The notes: generated by a model not told the origin, from the letters alone. A DNA stretch of 5,381 nucleotides from Nitrospinota bacterium (GCA_022561525.1 JADFRB010000173.1:1-5381); one strand, 5' to 3'; counted from the stretch's first letter, positions 1 to 5,181 are shown. A program made the numbers and translations.

Positions 1-2
1 CG

Positions 3-752
3 CTTAAGAACAACGCAAACAACGATGTAACAACGGCGATAAATGAAATTAAACCGATCTTCGCGGGATCGGAACTGTTTACCGGCAACAATATGGTGTG
101 CACGATTGGCGCCCTGTCCCGGGCTATAACCTGGAAACATGTTGGTTGGATTTTTGCGTGGTCCTTTATCGGAAACCTCGTTGGCTCGTTAGCCGTGGCG
201 TGGATGATTGTGCAATCCGGAGTCATGGCCAAAGCTCCGCAAATGGATCTGTTGATGAAGGTCGCGGCCATGAAAATGTCTGCCTCTGCGTGGGAACTGT
301 TTATTCGCGGAATCTTGTGCAACCTACTCGTGTGCCTCGCCGTATGGATGGCGGCACGGACTAAAAATGAAGCCGCAAAAATCATGCTGATCTTCTGGTG
401 CCTGTTCGCCTTTATCGGCAGCGGGTTTGAACACAGCATTGCCAACCAATCATTGTTGGGCATGGCGCTGTTTCTGCCACATGGTGAGGCTATCTCCTGG
501 AGTGGGTTTGCGTGGAACCAAGTCTTTGTGGGACTGGGCAACATTCTTGGCGGGGCCTTGTTGGTAGGTGGGGTGTATTGGTTAAGCAGCCCATATCGAG
601 TCCCGGATGCCTTCGCTATTCAATCTGAGTCGGCAGTCCTTGACAATGAATCGATCGGGCATCCGACAGAAGCCTTATCGGCAGCAAGTCCGGTTGTGCC
701 GATGAACGTGGGATTTGTGGCAGAACTGGACCGTGAACGAGGCGTGCGATGA
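3..752 (+). CDS. Formate/nitrite transporter (FNT) family protein, 5' end missing
   Basis: Probable pentameric inner-membrane channel that brings nitrite into the cell for the reductase encoded next to it. The frame is open from the left edge, so the true start lies outside the window; the ATG at 93 is an internal Met in the GSELFTGNNM motif. FNT signatures seen, numbering the codon at 3 as residue 1: the omega-loop motif GSELFTGNN (about 22-30), GNLVGSL, CNLLVCLAVWMA (about 106-117) and GFEHSIAN with the conserved pore His (codon 432-434). Four or five hydrophobic segments follow in the family's usual order. After the last helix (VGGVYWL) comes a hydrophilic tail of about 50 residues, longer than in FocA or NirC. 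The first ~20 residues (NNANNDVTTAINEIKP) are polar where the family has hydrophobic helix 2; see findings. The stop overlaps the nirA start, so the two are translationally coupled. Family call is firm; nitrite rather than formate is inferred from context. Confidence 0.9.
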   Translation, partial: LKNNANNDVTTAINEIKPIFAGSELFTGNNMVCTIGALSRAITWKHVGWIFAWSFIGNLVGSLAVAWMIVQSGVMAKAPQMDLLMKVAAMKMSASAWELFIRGILCNLLVCLAVWMAARTKNEAAKIMLIFWCLFAFIGSGFEHSIANQSLLGMALFLPHGEAISWSGFAWNQVFVGLGNILGGALLVGGVYWLSSPYRVPDAFAIQSESAVLDNESIGHPTEALSAASPVVPMNVGFVAELDRERGVR

Positions 753-2380
753 ATAAAATGGAAGTGCTGAAACGCGAACGAGACGGGTTGGAGATTATTA
801 AAGATATTCCGCTGTTTGCCACAACAGGTTGGGAATCGATTCCGGAAGATGATATCCAACGCCTCAAATGGTACGGCCTGTTTTTGAGGAATCCCGCACC
901 AGGGTATTTCATGATACGAGTGCGGATTCCCGGAGGACGCGCCACCTCAGCTCAATTGCGCACCTTGGCGGAGATAGCCAAGACCTTCGGTAATGGGCAA
1001 TTAGATTTTACGACTCGCCAACAAATTCAGGTTCGCCATCTTCAAATCGAACATGTCCCTGAAGTGTTCGCACGAATGGACGAGGTGGGCCTGACGTCGC
1101 TGCAAACCGGGTTGGATAATGTGCGAAATATCATGACCTGTCCGGTAGCAGGGTTGTCTCCGTCGGAATGTATTGATGCGACACCGTTGGTCCATGCCTT
1201 GAACCAAGAGATCGTGGGTAATCGGGAATATACCAATCTTCCCCGGAAGTTCAATGTGGTGATCACGGGTTGTCCGGACAATTGTCTCCATGCGGAAACC
1301 CAAGATTTGGCTCTGGTTCCAGCCACCAAGGAAATCGATGGGGAAGAGAAGCAAGGATTCAATGTGTTGGTCGGCGGAAAACTGGGGTCCGGCGGGTACC
1401 GAATCGCGACACCATTAGATGTCTTTGTGCTTCCCGATGAAGCCGTAGAGGTCTCGTGTGCCGTGATTCGAGCGTTTCGCGATTACGGATTTCGCGATTC
1501 GCGAACCGCGGCGCGGTTAGCCTTCTTGTTGGAAGAATGGGGAGAAGTTCGATTTCGTGTCGAGGTGGAAAGACAAATGGGAAGGGCATTGTGGACAGCA
1601 GGAGAGGATGCTCGAAAAAAATCCGTCAATACTCACGGTGGAGTCTTTCGGCAAAAACAACCGGGATTGAACTACGCCGGGCTCCATATTCCGGTCGGGA
1701 GAATGCAGGCAGAGGATCTATTGGGGCTCATCTGTCTGGCAGAGCGTTATGGGACGAGCGAACTCCGTCTCGGGGCCAATCAATCTCTTGTGATTCCCCA
1801 TATCCACGATAAAGCACTTGGCGGTTTTCTGGAAGAGCCGCTCTTGCAACAATTTGGCTACAATCCTTCGCCTGTCCGGAAGGGCTTGGTGAGTTGTGTA
1901 GGGAATGATTACTGCAATCTCGCGGTCATCGAAACCAAGAGCCAGGCGATGAAAACTGCAGCGGCGTTGGAGGCCAAGGTGGGCTCACATATCAAACCAA
2001 TCACGATGCATTGGTCAGGGTGTCCGGCAGGGTGTGGCAATCACTTGGTCGCCGATATCGGACTCTTAGGAAAAAAGATCAAGCGTCGAGGCCAAATCGT
2101 TGACGCGGTTGATGTGTACGTGGGCGGGCGATCAGGGCCCGATGCCAAGCTCGCCACGAAATTATTGGAAGACGTGCCGTGTGATGAGTTATCCGATGTG
2201 TTGGCCGGCGTGCTGCCCTATCACACACGCGAGAAAATGCATCGTGAAAAGAAACGCATGCGACCAAGTCCCAAACCAGCAAGCAGCAAAGCGAGTACGT
2301 CTCAGGATCCTGGTTCGACTCCAGCACTCAAAAGTAGACCGGTGGTCTTGGAAAACCAGCAATTAGTCAAATCGGGATAA
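749..2380 (+). CDS. nirA: Ferredoxin-type assimilatory nitrite reductase (siroheme, 4Fe-4S)
   Basis: Cytoplasmic enzyme reducing nitrite to ammonium with six electrons, normally from ferredoxin. Its 543 residues show the two-fold repeated nitrite/sulfite reductase layout. The N-terminal ferredoxin-like half has GYFMIRVRIPGG (52-63), the siroheme-contact motif FTTRQQIQVRHL (87-98) and DNVRNIMTCPVAG (123-135). GCPDNC (174-179) marks the first haem domain. The 4Fe-4S/siroheme cysteines are C383 and C389 (SCVGNDYC) plus C425 and C429 (GCPAGC), in the C-x5-C and C-x3-C spacing of the family. The flanking AVIETK and VADIG favour nitrite over sulfite reductase. A Lys/Ser/Pro-rich tail of about 40 residues follows the conserved core. 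Start 749 is chosen because GAGGCG lies just upstream and the ATGA overlap couples it to the transporter; M4 at 758 is an alternative. No ferredoxin gene is visible. An NAD(P)H-linked NirB is excluded by length and by the lack of FAD/NAD domains. Confidence 0.93.
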   Translation: MNKMEVLKRERDGLEIIKDIPLFATTGWESIPEDDIQRLKWYGLFLRNPAPGYFMIRVRIPGGRATSAQLRTLAEIAKTFGNGQLDFTTRQQIQVRHLQIEHVPEVFARMDEVGLTSLQTGLDNVRNIMTCPVAGLSPSECIDATPLVHALNQEIVGNREYTNLPRKFNVVITGCPDNCLHAETQDLALVPATKEIDGEEKQGFNVLVGGKLGSGGYRIATPLDVFVLPDEAVEVSCAVIRAFRDYGFRDSRTAARLAFLLEEWGEVRFRVEVERQMGRALWTAGEDARKKSVNTHGGVFRQKQPGLNYAGLHIPVGRMQAEDLLGLICLAERYGTSELRLGANQSLVIPHIHDKALGGFLEEPLLQQFGYNPSPVRKGLVSCVGNDYCNLAVIETKSQAMKTAAALEAKVGSHIKPITMHWSGCPAGCGNHLVADIGLLGKKIKRRGQIVDAVDVYVGGRSGPDAKLATKLLEDVPCDELSDVLAGVLPYHTREKMHREKKRMRPSPKPASSKASTSQDPGSTPALKSRPVVLENQQLVKSG

Positions 2381-2388
2381 CACAAGGA

Positions 2389-3333
2389 TTACACGAGTTG
2401 ATGAATGGTAATTTCCGGTGGGCAATTAAACCGGACGGGGAGGAGGGAATTCCCGGTGCCGCGTGACGTGTAGCCCATCATGCGGCCTTCATAGCTCCAT
2501 CCACCGGAGATATATTGCCGACTGAAATTGCTGCTATTCAAAATGGGGATGTGTCCTGGCAGACAGATTTGGCCACCATGGGTGTGCCCGCACATGTAAT
2601 AATCAATGCCCGCTTCACAGGCTTCGGGAATAATTTCCGTGGAATGCGCCAACAGAATTTTTACCGCTTCTTGCGGTACGCCGTCTAACGCTCGTGGCAG
2701 ATCCGCGACTTCATACCAATGGGGATCATCGACGCCGATCATCCATAGTGTTTCGCCATCTTTCTTGAGTGGTACGGCTTCGTTTAACAACATCGGGATG
2801 CCCATTTTTTCTAGTGGCGGCACCATCTCAATAAAATCGTGGTTACCTAAAATCCCCAGAATTCCGTGAGGGCAATGGATGGCATTGGTCAAATCCGTCA
2901 TGAGCGTAAGGGCTTCCTGGTAATCACCATACGTGAGAAACCGAAAGTCTCCGGTGATCACGCAAAGATCGTACGTCAGAGAACGAAGCACCTCTTTCAG
3001 TTTCTTCCCTCGGTCAAAAATTCCTTCCAAGTGCAGATCGGACAATTGGAGAATGCGGAAGCCATGAAAAGCGGGAGGAAGACCGCGCAGTGGAACCGTC
3101 ACGACTTCGACTTTGTAATCAATGGAGTTACGTGTGGCTCGGTGATAGAGCCCACAGAGTTGTAGCGCACCCTTCAGCAGCGGACCAACAGCATCAAGGT
3201 TTTCCCAGTAGATGTGAAATCCCGTCGGGGCAAAGCGAAATGCGGAATGAGTGACTTGCAGCTCAAGCCGTTTCCCCAAGTGTACGGGGCCAATTCGGTT
3301 TTTGAGTTGAAGAAGGGCTTCGTTATCGACCAT
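2389..3333 (-). CDS. Calcineurin-like metallophosphoesterase (YaeI/LpxG-like group)
   Basis: Predicted dinuclear-metal phosphohydrolase of 314 residues. The family's metal-binding motifs appear in order: SDLHLEG (D99, H101), ITGDF (D129), LGNHD (N164, H165, D166), LLAHS (H230) and GHTHGGQ (H250, H252). The C-terminal RGTGNSLLPVRFNCPPEIT is typical of the YaeI-like branch, some members of which hydrolyse UDP-2,3-diacylglucosamine in lipid A synthesis; substrate here is not determinable. Unlike many relatives it has no N-terminal signal or membrane anchor. Instead about 90 residues of unassigned sequence precede the catalytic domain, including YWENLDAVGPLLKGALQLCG, so it is probably cytoplasmic or peripheral. 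The start at 3333 follows an AAGGG about 10 nt upstream. The gene is convergent with nirA, 8 bp apart, and divergent from the gene at 3532. All motif residues are intact, so it should be active. Confidence 0.88.
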   Translation of the reverse strand: MVDNEALLQLKNRIGPVHLGKRLELQVTHSAFRFAPTGFHIYWENLDAVGPLLKGALQLCGLYHRATRNSIDYKVEVVTVPLRGLPPAFHGFRILQLSDLHLEGIFDRGKKLKEVLRSLTYDLCVITGDFRFLTYGDYQEALTLMTDLTNAIHCPHGILGILGNHDFIEMVPPLEKMGIPMLLNEAVPLKKDGETLWMIGVDDPHWYEVADLPRALDGVPQEAVKILLAHSTEIIPEACEAGIDYYMCGHTHGGQICLPGHIPILNSSNFSRQYISGGWSYEGRMMGYTSRGTGNSLLPVRFNCPPEITIHQLV

Positions 3334-3531
3334 GGGGAAAGAGCCCTTGTACGAAATAGGGTGTGGCGTAGCTCATTACTATAAGATCGGTCACAACGCG
3401 GTAAGAATTGACCTTCACCGCCTTGAGATCATCATATATAGCCGGGTTTCGTCAAGAAGGGACAAACGGGGTAGTCGAAAAAGTTTGAACCTGAAAGCGC
3501 CACTTGCCAGGATCCGTATTCACTGAATAAA
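3334..3531. promoter_or_regulatory. Divergent intergenic region with weak promoter candidates
   Basis: This 198-bp gap separates two divergent genes, so promoters for both should lie here. On the minus strand, TATAGT (3378-3383) with TTCTTA (3402-3407), 18 bp apart, sits about 45 bp before the phosphoesterase start. Its -10 matches 5 of 6 consensus bases but its -35 is poor. On the plus strand, TTGACC (3408-3413) is a good -35, but the nearest AT-rich -10 (TCATAT, 3432-3437, or the overlapping TATATA) is imperfect in sequence or spacing. These are eye matches to the sigma-70 consensus only. No operator palindrome or riboswitch was recognised. Confidence 0.25.
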
Positions 3532-3954
3532 ATGGAAATCCTCATGCCAACAATCGATATACATAATCCCGATATTCCTGACCTCCAATTTGTCTTGATG
3601 ATCGGGGCTTTGTGCACTTCGGACATGCCCACCTTGAATGTACCGGAGGAGGTCCGCCGCCTAGTCTTTGACCGGTGCTGGGCCATGCTTCACGACACGC
3701 CCCCACCAGAAGAACCCACACAACGTGTGCTCGACCTTCGCCAAGGCGATGAGGTGACTCTCGAAGCCCTGGTTGAAGTGATTCGAAGTACCCTCATGGA
3801 TCAGGGATACGACCAACTCACGTGGGAATCAACCCCCAGCGAAACCACCCAATCCAACAGCCCCGAAGTCCAAGCCCTCATTGACCGCCTCCAGAAATGG
3901 GACCCAGTCGATCTCCCACCCGTCGATGGGGCAAGCGAAGCAGGGAATAACTAG
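3532..3954 (+). CDS. Hypothetical acidic protein, 140 aa
   Basis: I do not recognise this protein. It is acidic, with a compact N-terminal part containing IPDLQFVLMIGALCTSDMPT (about 15-34). A predicted helix follows (VPEEVRRLVFDRCWAMLHD), then a Pro-rich link (TPPPEEPTQ) and a second helix-rich stretch (EVTLEALVEVIRSTLMDQGY). The last ~45 residues are Ser/Thr/Glu/Pro-rich and look disordered apart from a short helix (VQALIDRLQKW). There is no signal peptide, membrane helix or metal motif; two Cys (C28, C49) are present. No good Shine-Dalgarno precedes ATG 3532, and a second ATG at 3544 has only GGAAA upstream, so the start is uncertain. It is likely real because the frame is long and open, its composition resembles its neighbours, and it ends 9 bp before a strong hairpin. 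It appears to be a single-gene transcript. Confidence 0.65.
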   Translation: MEILMPTIDIHNPDIPDLQFVLMIGALCTSDMPTLNVPEEVRRLVFDRCWAMLHDTPPPEEPTQRVLDLRQGDEVTLEALVEVIRSTLMDQGYDQLTWESTPSETTQSNSPEVQALIDRLQKWDPVDLPPVDGASEAGNN

Positions 3955-3962
3955 AATTTAAA

Positions 3963-4040
3963 TTGCGGGGTTTCGTCCCCACGCGCCGAGGTCCTTTTGT
4001 TTCGGCAAAAGGACCTCGGCGGCGCTGGCGAAACCCCGCA
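3963..4040. repeat. Palindromic repeat (left copy); possible bidirectional terminator
   Basis: A nested hairpin. The outer arms are 12 bp and perfect (TGCGGGGTTTCG at 3964-3975 pairs with 4029-4040). The inner arms are 16 bp and perfect (CGCCGAGGTCCTTTTG at 3984-3999 pairs with 4006-4021) around a 6-nt TTTCGG loop. It lies 9 bp after the stop of the 140-aa gene and about 50 bp past the stop of the convergent DUF3565 gene, so it could end both transcripts. It lacks a clean T-run on either side (TAAAAATATTT follows), so termination is inferred. The first ~52 bp recur inverted at 4461-4512, which shows it is a repeat and not only a terminator. Confidence 0.85.
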
Positions 4041-4091
4041 TAAAAATATTTCCTAAACCTGTTCACGGAATTCGAAAAGAAGAATGGTCAG

Positions 4092-4298
4092 CTAGGGGGT
4101 AGGTGCAGCTTTTTCCTCCACACATTTCTTGCAAAAAAGAATATCGCCAAGGTGTTTATCTCGCCCGTCCTTCGTCACTACCCACGGCCGTTCACTCCAA
4201 GGAGGATTGTGACGGACATGCTGCCCATGGCCGCATTCCAAATCCGCAACCCAGTCGGCATATTCATCCTGGTGAAAGCCTATGATTTTTTGATTCAA
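4092..4298 (-). CDS. DUF3565 family protein, 68 aa, TTG start
   Basis: A small protein that I recognise as DUF3565, a family of unknown function. The sequence reads KIIGFHQDE at the start, then DLECGHGQHVRHNPPW (19-34), ERPWVV and a C-terminal FCKKC. C22, H24, H27 and H30 with C56 and C59 suggest a zinc or other metal site, but this is inferred. The start is placed at TTG 4298 because a perfect AAGGAG lies 5 nt upstream and family members begin a few residues before IxGFHQDE. An in-frame ATG at 4349 would add 17 Arg-rich residues encoded by the adjacent palindromic repeat and is unlikely to be used. The gene is bracketed by inverted copies of a repeat (3963-4015 and 4461-4512). No clear promoter is visible, and any promoter would lie in or next to the repeat. 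Confidence 0.85.
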   Translation of the reverse strand: MNQKIIGFHQDEYADWVADLECGHGQHVRHNPPWSERPWVVTKDGRDKHLGDILFCKKCVEEKAAPTP

Positions 4299-4303
4299 AC
4301 CCT

Positions 4304-4309
4304 CTCCTT
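4304..4309 (-). promoter_or_regulatory. Shine-Dalgarno site deciding the TTG start of the DUF3565 gene
   Basis: On the minus strand AAGGAG sits 5 nt before TTG 4298. No comparable site precedes the in-frame ATG at 4349, so this site favours the shorter product. Confidence 0.75.
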
Positions 4310-4329
4310 TTAATCTTATCCCGCGTTGG

Positions 4330-4512
4330 GCGCGGCGGAGCCGCAGCACCGAATCGACTTCTCGGCGAGGGCTGTTTGAGCGGAGCGAGTTCCCTCGCCA
4401 TCTTATTCGGTGCGGAGGCGGAGGGACCCGGAGGGCCGCGCACGGGCGAAAATGGTTTTGGGTCCTTTTGCCGAAACAAAAGGGCCTCGTCGGCGGGGGC
4501 GAAACCCCGCAA
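4330..4512. repeat. Compound palindromic repeat, GC-rich, non-coding (right copy)
   Basis: About 180 bp of nested inverted repeats. GCGCGGC (4330-4336) pairs with 4435-4441. GCACCGAAT (4346-4354) pairs with ATTCGGTGC (4405-4413). GGCGAGGG (4364-4371) pairs with CCCTCGCC (4392-4399) around GAGCGGAGCGAG. A terminal hairpin follows, GGTCCTTTTG (4461-4470) against CAAAAGGGCC (4477-4486), and then CGAAACCCCGC. This order matches a widespread bacterial intergenic repeat pattern I have seen in many genomes, though I cannot name the family. The last 52 bp are an inverted copy of 3963-4015. It is GC-rich compared with the flanking DNA, and no credible gene lies within it. Confidence 0.75.
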
Positions 4513-4530
4513 TATGATGGAATGGGAAAA

Positions 4531-4559
4531 GGCTCCTATTGAAATTTTTTAATTGAGCC
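4531..4559. other. Short hairpin with T-rich loop in gene-free stretch
   Basis: GGCTC (4531-4535) pairs with GAGCC (4555-4559) around an AT-rich 19-nt loop containing six T. It is weak and may be chance. It belongs to the gene-free stretch 4513-4708, which otherwise holds only the two palindromes listed next. Confidence 0.25.
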
Positions 4560-4590
4560 GATCCAAGGGTAAGACTTTAAGTTGGCTTTT

Positions 4591-4621
4591 CGTTTATGGT
4601 TCGACAAGCTCACCATGAACG
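4591..4621. repeat. Imperfect palindrome of the TTCGACAAGCTCACC type
   Basis: CGTTTATGGT (4591-4600) pairs 9 of 10 with ACCATGAACG (4612-4621) around the 11-nt TCGACAAGCTC. From memory, the core GGTTCGACAAGCTCACCA recurs in intergenic regions of many bacterial genomes. Only one copy is in this window, so the repeat status is not shown here. Confidence 0.55.
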
Positions 4622-4629
4622 GAGAAAAA

Positions 4630-4660
4630 ACGAAGATTGGACTCAAATACCAAGCTTCGT
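4630..4660. repeat. Second inverted repeat next to the TTCGACAAGCTCACC palindrome
   Basis: ACGAAGATTGG (4630-4640) pairs 10 of 11 with CCAAGCTTCGT (4650-4660) around a 9-nt loop. It has no T-run and so is a poor terminator candidate. It may be part of the same repeat unit as the palindrome 8 bp to its left. Confidence 0.4.
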
Positions 4661-4709
4661 CCTTAACTCATTACGCAGCACTCACCACGATTCCATTCCA
4701 CTATCAACA

Positions 4710-4830
4710 CAGGGTGTTCAAAAAGGCCGTCCAGCAAGGCCGCAGGGGATTTGGCGAGCGGAGCGTACAGCAGTACGTGAGCACGACAAATTCCCGAGAA
4801 CGCAGCTGGCCGGGTTTTTTCAACACCCTG
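4710..4830. repeat. MITE-like 121-bp inverted-repeat element
   Basis: The ends are 26-bp inverted repeats matching at about 22 positions: CAGGGTGTTCAAAAAGGCC... at 4710-4735 against 4805-4830. Inner arms continue the fold (GGGGATTT near 4745 with AAATTCCC near 4788), and CGTAC/GTACG (4764-4768, 4773-4777) form the tip. The whole element could fold into one long hairpin. From memory, sequences with CAGGGTGTTSAAAAA ends are common as dispersed copies in Nitrospira-like and proteobacterial genomes. There is no transposase and no clear target-site duplication. It lies immediately downstream of the MoaD/ThiS-like gene and may also act as its 3' stem-loop. Confidence 0.8.
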
Positions 4831-5109
4831 TCAGGGATTATGCCACATGATCCCTTGGAGTATCGGATTAAATTGATGCGTGAGTTTTATGACATCGCCA
4901 TCCTTGAGTTTCGAATCCAGGGTTGAAATCTTTTGATTAATGCTTACCATCAACTCCCCTTTTTTCAGAAACTCCAACAATCCTCCAAATTTCTCGGTAT
5001 CGCCTTCTAAAAATTCCCGAACGGTTGGTGACCCTGTTAACTCACATTCCATTTCAGAATCTTCCACACAGGGCAACAAGGTTTGCCCAAACACTCTTAC
5101 CGTGACCAT
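4831..5109 (-). CDS. MoaD/ThiS-like beta-grasp protein without C-terminal Gly-Gly
   Basis: A 92-residue protein resembling small sulfur carriers such as MoaD and ThiS. It opens with a strand (VTVRVFGQ), then a second strand (EMECEL), a helix (TVREFLE...GLLEFLKKG), LMVSINQKIS, and the family's end signature KDGDVIKLTHQ (about 69-79). In true carriers the chain ends soon after in Gly-Gly, which is adenylated and thiocarboxylated. Here the chain runs on as FNPILQGIMWHNP and has no Gly-Gly. So it may bind a partner without carrying sulfur, may be processed, or may have a replaced C-terminus. The start at 5109 is firm: AAGGAG lies 7 nt upstream. The stop TGA directly adjoins the MITE-like element at 4710-4830. 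No molybdopterin or thiamin gene is nearby, so the pathway is unknown. Confidence 0.75.
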   Translation of the reverse strand: MVTVRVFGQTLLPCVEDSEMECELTGSPTVREFLEGDTEKFGGLLEFLKKGELMVSINQKISTLDSKLKDGDVIKLTHQFNPILQGIMWHNP

Positions 5110-5116
5110 TTTAGGA

Positions 5117-5122
5117 CTCCTT
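5117..5122 (-). promoter_or_regulatory. Shine-Dalgarno site of the MoaD/ThiS-like gene
   Basis: AAGGAG on the minus strand, 7 nt before ATG 5109, fixes that start. Confidence 0.75.
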
Positions 5123-5148
5123 CTTCGTCAGCTGACATATTCTAAAGT

Positions 5149-5181
5149 CCCCCTCCTTTGTAAGGAGGGGTTAGGGGAGGT
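5149..5181. repeat. CCCCT/AGGGG hairpin repeat, copy A
   Basis: CCCCTCCTT (5150-5158) pairs perfectly with AAGGAGGGG (5162-5170) around TGT, followed by TTAGGGGAGGTAGAA. It belongs to a widespread intergenic family with a CCCC...GGGG stem and a TTAGGGG tail. It lies in the 5' leader region of the MoaD/ThiS-like gene, 40 bp before its start. Confidence 0.8.

Noticed and set aside
749..2380. Assignment as assimilatory sulfite reductase
   Set aside because: Sulfite reductases of this family differ around the cluster cysteines; AVIETK and GCGNHLVADIG fit nitrite reductases, and the adjacent FNT gene agrees.
3332..3526. Plus-strand open frame of 64 codons in the divergent intergenic region
   Set aside because: It has no ribosome site, no recognisable motif and atypical composition, and it occupies the only space available for promoters.
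3963..4040. A simple rho-independent terminator only
   Set aside because: There is no clean T-run on either side, and half of the structure recurs inverted 450 bp away, so repeat is the primary call and termination only a possible secondary role.
4264..4512. Minus-strand open frame of 82 codons
   Set aside because: It is encoded almost wholly by the GC-rich compound repeat (Pro/Arg/Ala-rich product) and overlaps the better supported DUF3565 gene.
4582..4926. Plus-strand open frame of 114 codons
   Set aside because: It runs through two palindromic repeats and into the antisense of the MoaD/ThiS-like gene, has no Shine-Dalgarno and resembles no protein family.
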